A DNA stretch of 64,000 nucleotides from Zea mays. Lineage: Eukaryota; Streptophyta; Magnoliopsida; Poales; Poaceae. The position numbers and the translations under genes were made by a program. This document shows, piece by piece, positions 22,976-33,894 of the stretch. The notes below the pieces were generated by a model, which saw only the letters and a program-made list of their open reading frames with translations, did not search any database and had not been told where the DNA came from. The DNA is taken from contig NC_050098.1 of assembly GCF_902167145.1 (NCBI RefSeq), positions 115,234,207 to 115,298,206 on the forward strand. The letters are read 5' to 3'. Within the stretch, counting starts at the first letter, position 1. Every line of letters begins with the position of its first letter.

Positions 22976-23263
22976 TTCTCAAGATGACTTTATTTGATGG
23001 TCGATTTTCCGAAGATTGAATGACTTGGCCGCCAGGGTCGATCCTCAGAATCTTCATCCCCACTTTCCGCATCATAGCTATCGTTGTCACCAGTATCTTC
23101 AGACAAACCTTCCAGTATCTCTTTAGTAATTTTCTCTGTGTTTGTTTTCGCCATTGACTCAACAAACCCAGCAACATAAGGATCCACAGCCTTTTTTCTC
23201 CTCAAACAGCTTCGCCTCTTCAGTCAACTTCGTTTCTACAACAACCTTCTTTTCCTGGGACAT
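22976..23263 (-). pseudogene. Tat antisense ORF, N-terminal part
   Basis: Begins at the ATG at 23263 (MSQEKKVVVETKLTEEAKLF). A frame change near 23175-23190 leads into AVDPYVAGFVESMAKTNTEK and an acidic stretch, and a TAA follows at 22990-22992. Across the Opie-like insertion the same frame resumes at 13587. It was broken by a frameshift and a stop independently of the insertion. Confidence 0.55.
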
Positions 23264-23560
23264 TTTTCTCCAGACATGGTGAAAACACGTTTTTTCTAAA
23301 CCGAAGCTCAGAGATCTTGAAAATCTAGCAAGCACTAGTGAACAAGAGCTAAAAGCTTGAGAAAATAATGCAAATGGCAGAAACAACGTATCAAATGGAG
23401 CTGGTGTCAGTTCCTATTTATACGCCCAGTACGCTGCAAATTGGAGGGCACCGTCTGTCATTGATTGTTGCTATTCTAGCAAAGGGAAGGTGTTTTTTCG
23501 GACCTTCAGCTTAGGGCCTTCGTCTAGGTCACAGTCTGAATTCGTTATCTTAACAAATTA

Positions 23561-23577
23561 ATACTGCGAGGGGCTAC
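23561..23577 (+). other. Polypurine tract of the Tat element
   Basis: ACTGCGAGGGGCTAC directly before TGTTGGGGGCC, which sets the outer element on the + strand. Confidence 0.65.
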
Positions 23578-24246
23578 TGTTGGGGGCCTTCGTCTTCCGA
23601 AAGTCCTCAAAAACATGATTTAACAATGTTTTCCAAGTGTAATATATGTACAGGAACCTTCGGACTCGGAATAAAGCTGTAAACAATATGAAAAGCATGG
23701 ACATGACGAAGGTTGAACCAGTTCCGAAGCTACGCGCAAGAAAGCTTCGGCTCGACGGCAGAAAAAGGAACCGACTTAAAGGGGAAAATGCTAGTTAGTC
23801 CTCATCGGATTACCTTTAAGTCAATAGTAAACATAAAGGGCATGAATGTAATTTTACACAGGCTGCGTCCTGTGTCTATAAATAGATGAACAGTACCCCA
23901 TACTGTTCACGCTGATTGGTATTCATTTGTGCATCACGCTTGGACTTTTACCTTCTGTCAAGACGAATGTATAAATGTTATTCAATATTGTTTCTGTTTA
24001 TCCATGTTAATATAAATAAAATATATTAATAATGTCATATGGTTATTCATGTTGTCTCTTACATTTTATATGCTTCTTCTTTCATTGATATATACCGCGA
24101 TCATGAATGTACGTTCTTCATTACCTTCGTCTGAAGATCATTATATCCTAAGGAAAATAATGCTTCGAAGGACGAAGGATTTTTAACCATTAATATTTGT
24201 GTTACCTTGTTTTTGATTTATAGCATTTGAGAACAAGCCTCTAACA
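23578..24246 (+). repeat. 3' LTR of the Tat-type element
   Basis: 669 bp from TGTTGGGGGCC to CTAACA. A TATAAATAGATGAAC box lies at 23877-23891, about two-fifths of the way in. Repeated CTTCG/CGAAGG motifs are typical of this family. The sister LTR lies outside the window. Confidence 0.7.
23877..23884 (+). promoter_or_regulatory. TATA box in the Tat 3' LTR
   Basis: TATAAATA followed by AGATGAACAGT, inside the LTR. In a 3' LTR it could drive read-out transcription towards 24247. Confidence 0.6.
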
Positions 24247-26157
24247 TAACCTATATTAAAAGATAAAAGTGCATGGCAGTAGGGAATGCTTTGGTTGATC
24301 TATCCCTTCGTGCTCTATGACGACTTAAGGAGAGAACACGCGAGGCAGCTGCTTGATGTGCACGATGGCTGATGCACGCACGCATCCTATTCCTGCATAC
24401 CGACAACTCAATGCCCTATCTGGCTGCACGCACCTGGAGCGAGTGTCCTGTGTCCCGGGCGCCGGCTATCTACATATCTATCTAGATAAATTTGTAATTC
24501 AATCATACATTCATACATGATCTAAAAACATAATTTTTTTCTACAGTTTAATTATGTAATGATTACCCTACCATAAATATTTTACCACAATTAGATAAAA
24601 AAACTGTAATTATATAATGAATCAATTATATATCTAAAGCTATAGGAAAAATCTTTGTGCTAAAGCAAACCATATCATATGTTCAATACGTAAATCTACT
24701 TGTGTGATGTTTAACAGAATTAGATTTTACATGTTATGTTTTTTTTCCTGTGACTTACTATGACTTTTCAAAGATTCAGCTAAAACAAACACAAAAGAAA
24801 TAGAAAAAGAACATCGAGAAAAACAGCTAGGACGGTCATGTGTCTGGTTTTAGAAGATGATGAAGGAGCTGTGTTGGGTTTTTATAGTTGAGGAAGAAAA
24901 AACTAACTTTAACCATAATTGGTAGACATAAAATATATTTTTTTCTTTATATTGAGAGAACATCCGGGCCCAGCTTTTTGTGAACATGGAGCACATGTTA
25001 GGTTGCGATGCGACCCATTCTGAATATGCTTGGCTCAGCAACTGAGAACACGGGCCGACGGGATACGCGACCACCAACTGTGCCCAAAATGCCGTCAGAT
25101 TGGCCCAGATCACACACAACAAGGCAAGAAGAGCAGCGAGCTGAATGCAAATGCAACGCAAGCGCGGCAGCAGAAAGAAGCTGGCGAAACCGCCCAACAG
25201 ATAGGGTGCCACTGCCAAATGCCAATAGCAGAATGCACCAGGACTTCTTCTGCCATCTTGTGTGTTCATGTCTGGCTGCTTCTGCAAACTCTGTCTTCGT
25301 GTGGAGCAAGCAGAAATCGATATCTACAAAGGGATCATGCTTCTATGTGAGTAACAACAAGATTCAAACACAGCAGCTCTGCCTCACACGGGAGACTGAA
25401 ACTGAAATAGAGTAAGCTAACCTGAGGTTACAGAGAAACTGAAACTGGTTCAGAGCACAGACACCATCTGCAGAGTAAACTCCTAACTTCCCTGCGGGGT
25501 TCGCCACATCAATCCTCCTGTACCCCTGCAATGGTAGCCTGCATCTCTATTCACTCTGCCCATTGACCCGTTCAGTATGGTCGCAAGTGTTATCCTGGGA
25601 GGACACTGAACTGCCACGGTACCTGCCAACTGGTGGGTGGAAGCAGCGAGCAGCATGCCATAAGATCACTGCCACTCTTTCAACAGTCAGTATTGCTATC
25701 TACGTCATGTGCAATGTTTGGAAAGAAATAGACTCACAGATTTTCCAAGGGGAAAGCCTGACATGTTTCCATCAAGTACAAGATTGAGAGTGGGCACATG
25801 AGTCGTTAACTTATTTATACCTCTGCAAACACTTGTTTTCCAAAGTTGATGCACATATATGTAAACGCTGCAGATTCTGATAAAAAAGGAACAGTTAGTT
25901 TCGACTTTCGACGCTACTTAGAGGGAAGAGTGTGGATCCTGAGAACAAGTAGGGATGAGAATGAAAGCAAGAGTGTGGATCCTGTGAACCAACAATATAG
26001 CAAAAAGTGGCAATGTAACACGAGCACACAATACGATTTTTTGAGGAACAAACGAGGCAGCATATAATCAAGTGCCAATATCTAAGCTGTGCAACTTTCA
26101 CAAACATAAGAAAATAAATATGTGTGCTCACATGCCAGAGAGAAACAAAAATGTCTC
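24247..26157. other. Low-copy intergenic DNA downstream of the NLR exon
   Basis: No recognised gene. A moderately GC-rich stretch at about 24950-25420 has overlapping open frames on both strands with no familiar motif, so I do not call them genes. Near 26158 the minus strand has GCCAG|GTGAGACA, a good donor site, so part of this region may be a spliced 3' UTR of the LRR gene. Confidence 0.4.
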
Positions 26158-26207
26158 ACCTGGCCATCCTTGTCTTCCTTAGAATATTATGCACTAATCT
26201 GAAGCCC

Positions 26208-27511
26208 CTAGTCCCGTAGCCTTAAATTTTGAATATGTGAGACAAGGTGCCAATCCTCCCCCAATCCTTCCGTGCAACGCCTATCTAGGTCAGGGTTGTA
26301 GCTTATAAGTAAGTCCTCTAGAGCAGTAAGGCGTTGTATGGATTGGGGCAAGGATGTAAGGCCACGGCAGCCCTGGAGCCAGAGTTTTTGAAGTACAGAG
26401 AGTTCGCCTAGCCACTCCGGCAGATGGGTCAACGCGTTACAAAGACACAAGTTGAGAGTTCGAAGCGAGGTGAGGTGCTGCATGCTCTCGGGAAGGCAAG
26501 TCAGGGAAGTCAAAGAAGATATGGTGAGGTGCTGGAGTGAGCAGAGTTCTCCTATTTGTTCAGGAAGCTGCTGGAGAGCATCACATAACCGTACTTCCAG
26601 ACTCTGTAGAGATTTCAGTTCCACAAGCCAGTCAGGCAGCACACGAAGATTATCACACTGTGTTATCACCAGTCTACAGAGATTGGTGGGGCAGTGGATG
26701 CTCTCAGGTAAATGCGTAAGGCCTGTGCACTTGAATATTTCTAGGGTATGAAGCCCAGTGAGATGCTGCAGCACCTCCCAACCAGATGATGATCCTGTCA
26801 ACCGACGAAGTTCAAGTCTCTCGAGGTGAGTACCCGTCTCATCCGCAAAATAGGAGGAAGATGAAGACTCGTCACCATGAGCATGAGATGCATGATGATG
26901 ACGTGGATGGAAGAAGCATCCTGAAGAAACCAACTGCATATTGTTTCCTTCTAGTGTCAATCTCTGCAAGGACGGAGGAAAGTACGGCTTCACAACAAGT
27001 TTCGGGCAATCAATTATTACTAGAGTGGAAACGTGATGGAAACAACATTGCGCTTCCACTCCTTCCTCCCCAGTTGTGGTCGTAAGCAGCTCTCCCAACT
27101 TTGGCAGTCTTTTGAGCTTAAGGATCTTTATCAGTGGCAGTTCCACAAGCTCCCCAAGATGCTCCAAGTTTGGTAAGTTGTCCAATACTAGTTTAGTCAG
27201 ATGGGAGAATTCAGATGGATTTCTTTGCATTACTATATGTGTATCATCGGCTGGACCACAAGAGTCACTTTGCTTTGCCATCCAACATGGCAATTGTGAA
27301 CCCCGGTAGCCACGAATTCTCAGCTTCTCGATTTTTGATGGTGGTTCAAGATTGTCGAGCAAATGCAATTCCTTCTCCATATTTAATGATAACTCTTCTT
27401 CCATGTCATTTGGCTGATCCTCCCATCTTGAATACCAATCCAACGACAATTTCCGTATGCCATTCTTTTTCTTCAAACAAACTTTGTCTGTGTCCCTTCC
27501 TTGCTCGTACC
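26208..27511 (-). pseudogene. NLR (CNL-type) resistance gene, C-terminal LRR exon only
   Basis: One exon open from a 3' splice site (TTTGCAG|GGTACGAG, exon start 27511) to the stop at 26208, over 430 codons. Leucine-rich repeats appear throughout (LEHLGELVELPLIKILKLKR; LRVLPDWLVELKSLQSL; LTCLPESMQHLTSLRTL). The end, RRCTEGLGEDWHLVSHI, is a signature of grass CNL proteins of the RGA/R1 type. LRRs of this type mediate recognition in cytoplasmic immune receptors. No coiled coil or NB-ARC (P-loop, GLPL, MHD) occurs anywhere in the window, so the gene is truncated or its upstream exons were removed or displaced. The LRR frame has no stops, suggesting recent loss or a distant 5' part. Confidence 0.75.
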
Positions 27512-28416
27512 CTGCAAATTAAATTTGCCAAGAGCTGCAACCTTAATTTTTTTTTTTGCTTAAATGAGCTACACTATTCTTTCTACTATAACTTATAACT
27601 ACTTTAATTTGTTGCTACACACAGCACATACCCATCTGAATGTCTGATTATTTATTTTCTTTGTTTGCTAACTCTCTATCATGTATGATTCGCACAGACA
27701 ATGATCGAAATGATGTGCATGAATTGGCAGGTGATAATAGACTAATAGTGATAGACATCTGACCTGGGACAACACCCTTTAGACTTTAGACTCTTGAGGT
27801 GTTCCTTCGCAAGGAAACTCTTATGTTATTCTTGTTTCTAACATCACCAGAAAATTAGCATGAGTGAGAGGAGACACAGGTTATTATATTGCACATACAT
27901 GAAAGTGAGCTATATAAGATAGGATGATGTTATATAATATACCCAAGCGCTGGTATCAGAGAAGAATAGATTAACTGCTTCGTTCTTCTACAGACTAGTT
28001 TCCAGCCTCCTGTAAATAGAGTTCCCCTAAGAAGAGGCAGGGAAAGTAAATTTATCCAGCAAAGAAAATACCAGATGCCAAGGAAGAAATTGATAAGCAT
28101 GACAAAAGCAAAAAGAAAACGCATCTGTTCTAGCTTTCATGATAGTAGATACCTTGGGATCTGACCAAATGATGTGTTCTGTGCAACCTCCAAATGTTTT
28201 TGTCGAGCATACGGAGGCTTGGGTTGCAGAAACATTGAAGGAGTGTAGCTCAGACTGCAGGTCTACAGAGAGCTTTCTGTATTTTTTGAAGGCTTTGTGC
28301 ATATTATCCTCAGCAACATATATTATACTCAGCGACAAGAATTCGAGAAAGGGGCGATGACTTAGAAGAGTCAGGTCAATTAAAAAGACAAAACAAGAGG
28401 GTGAGATGTCAATAAG
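27512..28416 (-). other. Upstream of the LRR exon: intron and possible small exon
   Basis: AT-rich, with a pyrimidine-rich acceptor next to the LRR exon. A minus-strand frame at about 28153-28365 ends at a good donor (CCCAAG|GTATCT) and contains EDNMHKAFKKYRKLSVDLQS. It may be an exon of unknown identity; it does not resemble NB-ARC. Confidence 0.3.
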
Positions 28417-28540
28417 GCCTTGTTCGTTTGTATCGGATTGGTGGGTCGGAACGATTCCGAGTCGGATTGCTCCTTTAATTTATATAAACTTTGATTAACC
28501 GGAACGATTCTAGGTGCAATCCGATGTAAACGAACAAGGC
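28417..28540. mobile_element. Foldback MITE (GCCTTGTTCGTTT ends)
   Basis: 124 bp with inverted ends GCCTTGTTCGTTT and AAACGAACAAGGC, flanked by ATAAG on both sides (28412-28416 and 28541-28545). The interior is also largely self-complementary (GGAACGATTC and ATCGGATT repeats). The superfamily is uncertain. Confidence 0.75.
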
Positions 28541-28644
28541 ATAAGAAATTCCTGTTTGTTAAGCCAGAAGAAAGCGCCAAGAAATTTCCAGCGACACGTC
28601 CATCCCTATACTGCTTCTGCTTGAGGACGTTTCCACGAACGGGA

Positions 28645-29990
28645 TGCTGTTCATTTTAAGGGATTTTCCCTTTATTCAAAAAAAAAAGGGCTAGCCGAAC
28701 TGGGCCGCTGCCAGGCCCACGGCCGAGCAGCCCAGCCCAGCCGGCCAGCAAAAGACGCGTAGGGCACGCACCAGAGAGAGCGAGCGAGCAGGGGAAACGT
28801 GGGGGCTGGCGGCCGCGTGCAGCTCTCGCCGATCTCTACGCCGTCTCAAGCGCAACCGCTGCTCCGTTTTGGCTCTTGAAATATGGAGTCTTTCTCCCTG
28901 CGCTTGAGCTCGAAAAGAAATCCCAACTCTCTGTTCCTATTCTTCCTCTCGGTTCCAGTCACGGTTTGGATCGATTCCTTCGATTCTTGGTGTTCTGGAG
29001 TTAATCCTGCTGGTAGAAGAAGGTGGAGGTGGCCCTGCTTGTGCGCAGCGAGGTTCTCCTGCGCTCCGTTGTCTCACCAGTGCACCTGTGAGGTGCTCTT
29101 TATGTTCTGATTGCTGTTCACCGTGGCCTGGTGTTTGGGCTCCCTGCTGCGCGGTGTTCATCTTCTCGGGCTGGTGCCGTGGACGTCTCCCTCGGTTCCG
29201 GCAGCGGCTCTAGTATCTCCGTCAACCTCCCGCCGTGCAGGCCCGGACGTGGGCGGCGGAATTGGTTTTCTGGGACAGAACCTTGTGTTCGCTGAGCTGG
29301 TCTTCCCACGTAGACAATCTACGTGCTGTGAGTTATTCGTTGCCTCATTTTATTTACTGTTTAATTTTGTGCAATCTGCTAGTATTAAATACTTGGGTGT
29401 GATTGCACTGTTGTGGGCAGATTTGTGTGCTCGATGATGATAGCGGTGTAGTGAGACAGCGTGACAGTCTGGGTTTTAGTGTATTATTATTTTCATCATT
29501 GATATTATTTGTGTCTAATTAAATCTCTCTTTGTTGAGGCTGTTTACCTGTGTTAAATTCTGTTAATTTATTTAGTACACAGCTCCTTTCTATCAGTATT
29601 TATATTTGATTATTAGGCTTATTACATCTGATCTAAAACCCTTATTTGGTAAGATACGACTGTCACGTTAGTCTAGGATCTCTGATCACCTTTTAGCGTT
29701 GGAGGGCTGTTTATTACAGCAACCCGCTATTTTGAGAGCAATAGTTTAAGATAAACAATTATGTTTATTTGTTTAATCTGCCTTCTTCATCTGCAAGCCA
29801 TGTTTAATTATGAAATGGACCTGTGTAGCTATTTTACATGTTTACATGTCTTAGAATTGCTACTGTTCATTGCTGCTATAATTTCATATGGTATTTATCT
29901 GAGTTATATGATTGTTTTATTCGGAATTAGAATATTTAATTTATTTAAATATGAAGGAAGCATGTCACTTATTTCTCTAAATTTACAACA
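28645..29990 (+). repeat. 5' LTR of the intact Copia
   Basis: 1346 bp. Early part contains an A-run (about 28678-28689) and GC-rich sequence. The end (from 29761) is open in the gag frame and encodes a hydrophobic stretch. Confidence 0.95.
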
Positions 29991-30012
29991 ATCCAGAAAA
30001 CCAATCTGTGTA

Positions 30013-33000
30013 ATGGCCTCCAGTTCTGATGTCATTAAGCCTGAAGCGTTCGACGGCGCAAGCTTTAAACGCTGGCAGATTAAGACTCGCATGTGGCTCA
30101 CTGACCTAAAATTATTTTGGGTAGTGACGTCGGCTGTTCCCCAGGCTGCATCAGATGATTCTGATGATGCAGCGAAAGCCGCCGCACTAGCGGAGAAAGC
30201 CAAGTGGGACGAAGCCAATGAGGCATGCTTGTCTCGTCTGCTGAACGTCTTGTCGAACCGCTTATTTGACGTGTACTCTGGTTTTACCTCCGCTAAGGGT
30301 CTATGGACTGAACTTGAGAACGAGTTCTCTGAAGTTGACAATGGCAATGAGTCATTCACAACGGAAAACTACCTTAACTATAAAATGGTTGAGGGAAGGT
30401 CTGTTATGGAGCAGCTACAGGAGATTCAACTCCTTGTTAGGGACTTGATCCAATATGGCTGCGTCGTACCAGACAGTTTTCAGGTGAATGCAATACTGGC
30501 AAAGCTCCCGCCTTCTTGGCGAGACTTTGTGACTTCACGCCGCCACATGAAGAAGCAAATGACTCTCACTGAGTTGTCAGCTGCGATTAATGTGGAAGAG
30601 CGTGCAAGGTCCAGTAACAAGCCATCCCAGCAACTCCAGGCTCACGTTGTTGAGAAGGGTGGAGATAGAAAATTCCAGAAGAAGAAGAAGAACTCTCCAC
30701 AGAAGAATCTGAACCAACCTAAATCCAAAAAGATGAAGAAGAAAAAGGAGGACTTTATCTGCTACGTTTGTGGTGTCTCCGGGCATACAGCTCGGAGGTG
30801 CAAACTTAGGAAGGGAAAAGGTCCTCCACCTCAGCGCAAAGAAGGGAACGTGGTGGTTAACTCCACCCCAGGGTATGCACTTCAGGCCTTTATGGCAAGT
30901 CCATCAGATGACTGGTGGATGGATTCCGGTGCTACTGTTCATATTTGTGCTGATCGATCCATGTTCTCTTCATTCCAGGGATACAACAGCGCACCAGTCT
31001 TGATGGGAAATGGTGTTCCGGCAGCAGTTCGAGGTACTGGACAGGTCTACCTGAAGTTAACTTCAGGAAAGACACTCGTGCTGAAGGACGTACTCTATGT
31101 GCCCTCGATGAGCCGGAACCTCATTTCAGTGTCGCTGCTATGTCGACAGGGTCTCAAATTAGTGTTTGAGTCTAATAAAGTGGTCCTGTCTAAGTTTGGT
31201 ACTTTTGTTGGAAAGTCATATGAGTCAGGCGGTTTGTTCCGTCTTTCTGTTTTGAACAATCATTCTTCTTACCATGTTAATGTGGTCTGTAATAACGACT
31301 CCATTAATAATATATGGCATTCCCGTTTGTGTCATGTGAATTTTGAGTCCATTAAGAGATTAAGTGACATGTCTTTAATTCCTGAATATAAACATGTTAA
31401 AGGTGTAAAATGTGGTATTTGTGTGCAAGCCAAGCAGCCTAGAAAACCGTTTCATACGGTTGAAGGCAGAAGTACCACTCCTTTAGAACTAATTCACTCA
31501 GATATCTGTGAGATGAATGGTATAATCACAAAAGGCGGTAAAAGATACTTTCTTACCTTGATAGATGATGCTACCAGGTTCTGTTATATTTACTTACTCA
31601 GAACTAAAGATGAGGCACTAGAACACTTTAAGATCTATAAGACTGAAGTTGAAAACCAGTTAGACAAGAAAATTAAAAGGCTACGGTCTGATAGAGGAGG
31701 TGAATACCTTTCCAACCTTTTTGATGAGTACTGCAAAGAGTGTGGAATCATTCATGAAACCACTGCTCCATATTCACCTCAGTCAAATGGGGTAGCTGAA
31801 AGGAAGAACCGAACGGTGTGTGACTTAGCTAATGCTTTGTTGCAAAGTTCGGGGATGCCTGACATCTGGTGGGGCGAGGCAGTACTCACAGTGTGCTATG
31901 TCTTGAACAGGGTGCCGCCTCGCAACCGTGAGGCCACGCCCTATGAAGGATTTAAAGGAAGGAAGCCAGATCTTTCACATCTTCGGACTTGGGGCTGCCT
32001 TGCAAAGGTGAATGTCCCGTTGCCGAAGAAGAGAAAGTTAGGCCCTAAGACCGTAGACTGTGTCTTCCTGGGTTATGCACATAACAGTGCAGCTTATAGA
32101 TTTCTAGTGGTCCATTCCGAGACAAGCGAAATCGCTGTAAATGTAATAATGGAGTCTCGGGATGTGACATTCTTTGAGAGCATCTTCCCTATGCGGGATA
32201 AGGAAGTAGTAGCCCCAGATGGTCCATCTCGGACATATTCTCTGCCCTCGAGTGTCCATGACCAGACTCCAGATTTGGAGTTAAGGAGGAGTAAGAGACA
32301 AAGGACTGAAAAGTCTCTGGGTGATGATTATATTATTTATCTAGTGGATGAAGAACCATGCTCCCTCACAGAGGCATATACATCTCCAGATGCAGAGTAC
32401 TGGAGGGAGGCTGTCCGTAGCGAGATGGATTCAATCATCTCGAACGGAACTTGGGAGATAACTGATCTCCCAGCTGGTTGCAAGCCTGTGGGCTGTAAAT
32501 GGATCTTTAGGAGGAAGAGGAGACCCGATGGTACTATTGAAAAGTACAAGGCCCGTCTTGTGGCTAAGGGTTTTACTCAAAAGAAAGAGGAGGATTATTT
32601 TGATACTTATTCTCCGGTGGCTCGATTGCCCACAATCTGTGTGCTTTTAGCACTGGCAGCTGCTTATAAACTTCTTGTCCATCAAATGGACGTAAAGACA
32701 GCATTCCTAAATGGAGAGCTGGAAGAGGAAATTTATATGCAGCAACCAGAAGGATTTGTGGTTAAAGGTCAAGAGAGCAAAGTGTGTCGCTTGATTAAAT
32801 CCTTATACGGTCTTAAGCAAGCTCCCAGACAATGGCATGAGAAGTTTAATAATACTCTGACCACTGCCGGGTTTTGTGTAAACGAAGCCGACAAGTGTGT
32901 GTATTATCGCTTCTCTGGGGGCAAAGGTGTCATCATGTGTTTATACGTTGATGACATATTGATATTTGGGACCGATTTGGAGGCTATCATGGAGACAAAA

Positions 33001-33894
33001 ATATTCCTCTCCAAGAACTTTGATATGAAGGACTTGGGTGAAGCTGATGTTATACTGAACATCAAGCTGATAAAGGGTGAGGATGGGATTACTTTGTCAC
33101 AATCCCATTATGTGGAAAAGGTCCTGACTCGCTTTGGACATATGGACTGTAAACCAGTCACCACGCCCTATGATCCATCCTACACGCTCAGTAAATATGA
33201 AGGCGAGCCTGTGAACCAGCTACTATATTCGCAGATCATCGGATCTCTCATGTACCTGAGTAGTGCAACTAGACCAGATATCTCATATGCAGTATGCAGA
33301 CTGGCTCGTTATTCGGCTAGTCCAGGAGATAGACACTGGGTAGCGTTGTACAGAGTGCTTCGGTATTTGAAGGGAGCGATGAATCTTGGTATTAAATATA
33401 CCGGATTTCCGTCAGTACTTGAAGGATTCAGTGATGCAAACTGGATCTCTGACTCGGATCAAATGAAGTCTACAAGTGGCTATGTGTTCACTTTAGCTGG
33501 TGGGGCCGTGTCATGGAGATCGTCTAAACAATCAGTGTCGACACGTTCCACCAAGGAGGCTGAATTAGTTGCACTTGATTCAGCATCATTGGAGGCTGAA
33601 TGGTTGAGAGACCTATTGTCAGACCTTCCAATGCTAGCAAAGCCGATACCGGCTGTCCTAGTATACTGTGACAACACTTCTGTGTTGCTGAAAGTGAACA
33701 GTAGAAAGGACAACAAAAAATCCTCGAGGCATATCAGAAGACGACTTGATTCATGTCGGCATGCTAGAGAGACGGGTGTAATAACCGTAGATTACATCAA
33801 GTCTGAAAGGAACCTTGCTGATCCTTTCACCAAAGGGCTGGCTCAAAAGCCAATCCAAGCAGCGTGTATGGGAATGGAACTCGTACCCTGTTAG
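30013..33894 (+). CDS. gag-pol: Copia Gag-Pol polyprotein, intact
   Basis: 1293 residues from the ATG at 30013 (MASSSDVIKPEAFDG), chosen because it lies just past the LTR and matches the usual Gag start; the frame stays open a further 84 codons upstream into the LTR. Domains: Gag capsid (FKRWQIKTRMWL onwards), CCHC knuckle CYVCGVSGHTARRC (about 250-263), protease DSGATVH (about 303), GAG-pre-integrase (HSRLCHVNFESIKRL), integrase with D near 496 (HSDICEM), D near 558 (RSDRGGEY) and E near 595 (VAERKN), RT with QMDVKTAFLNGELEE and YVDDILIFG (about 978), RNase H (FSDANWISD, STKEAELVAL). No stops or frameshifts are visible, so it is a candidate autonomous element. Confidence 0.93.
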   Translation: MASSSDVIKPEAFDGASFKRWQIKTRMWLTDLKLFWVVTSAVPQAASDDSDDAAKAAALAEKAKWDEANEACLSRLLNVLSNRLFDVYSGFTSAKGLWTELENEFSEVDNGNESFTTENYLNYKMVEGRSVMEQLQEIQLLVRDLIQYGCVVPDSFQVNAILAKLPPSWRDFVTSRRHMKKQMTLTELSAAINVEERARSSNKPSQQLQAHVVEKGGDRKFQKKKKNSPQKNLNQPKSKKMKKKKEDFICYVCGVSGHTARRCKLRKGKGPPPQRKEGNVVVNSTPGYALQAFMASPSDDWWMDSGATVHICADRSMFSSFQGYNSAPVLMGNGVPAAVRGTGQVYLKLTSGKTLVLKDVLYVPSMSRNLISVSLLCRQGLKLVFESNKVVLSKFGTFVGKSYESGGLFRLSVLNNHSSYHVNVVCNNDSINNIWHSRLCHVNFESIKRLSDMSLIPEYKHVKGVKCGICVQAKQPRKPFHTVEGRSTTPLELIHSDICEMNGIITKGGKRYFLTLIDDATRFCYIYLLRTKDEALEHFKIYKTEVENQLDKKIKRLRSDRGGEYLSNLFDEYCKECGIIHETTAPYSPQSNGVAERKNRTVCDLANALLQSSGMPDIWWGEAVLTVCYVLNRVPPRNREATPYEGFKGRKPDLSHLRTWGCLAKVNVPLPKKRKLGPKTVDCVFLGYAHNSAAYRFLVVHSETSEIAVNVIMESRDVTFFESIFPMRDKEVVAPDGPSRTYSLPSSVHDQTPDLELRRSKRQRTEKSLGDDYIIYLVDEEPCSLTEAYTSPDAEYWREAVRSEMDSIISNGTWEITDLPAGCKPVGCKWIFRRKRRPDGTIEKYKARLVAKGFTQKKEEDYFDTYSPVARLPTICVLLALAAAYKLLVHQMDVKTAFLNGELEEEIYMQQPEGFVVKGQESKVCRLIKSLYGLKQAPRQWHEKFNNTLTTAGFCVNEADKCVYYRFSGGKGVIMCLYVDDILIFGTDLEAIMETKIFLSKNFDMKDLGEADVILNIKLIKGEDGITLSQSHYVEKVLTRFGHMDCKPVTTPYDPSYTLSKYEGEPVNQLLYSQIIGSLMYLSSATRPDISYAVCRLARYSASPGDRHWVALYRVLRYLKGAMNLGIKYTGFPSVLEGFSDANWISDSDQMKSTSGYVFTLAGGAVSWRSSKQSVSTRSTKEAELVALDSASLEAEWLRDLLSDLPMLAKPIPAVLVYCDNTSVLLKVNSRKDNKKSSRHIRRRLDSCRHARETGVITVDYIKSERNLADPFTKGLAQKPIQAACMGMELVPC

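Larger units (their letters stand above)
1..24246 (+). mobile_element. Tat-lineage Gypsy retrotransposon, 3' portion (cinful/zeon/RIRE2-like)
   Basis: The 3' part of a large Gypsy element; its 5' LTR, gag and pol lie left of the window. Orientation is set by a polypurine tract (GCGAGGGGCTAC) directly before an LTR that starts TGTTGGGGGCC at 23578 and ends CTAACA at 24246. The body is split by two younger insertions (113-10906 and 13588-22975). What remains is an antisense ORF between pol and the 3' LTR, a known feature of grass Tat elements such as Grande, RIRE2 and cinful. The body resumes exactly across each duplicated target: 1-112 continues at 10912 (ATTAC) and 13587 continues at 22981 (TTCTC). 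The lineage is recognised from style only; the left end and outer target duplication cannot be seen. Confidence 0.6.

Noticed and set aside
24998..25415. Overlapping frames on both strands
   Set aside because: No motif, no splice context and similar lengths on both strands; not enough to call a gene.
28027..28365. Minus-strand frame upstream of the LRR exon as an NB-ARC exon
   Set aside because: No P-loop, kinase-2, GLPL or MHD motif; kept only as a possible small exon of unknown identity.
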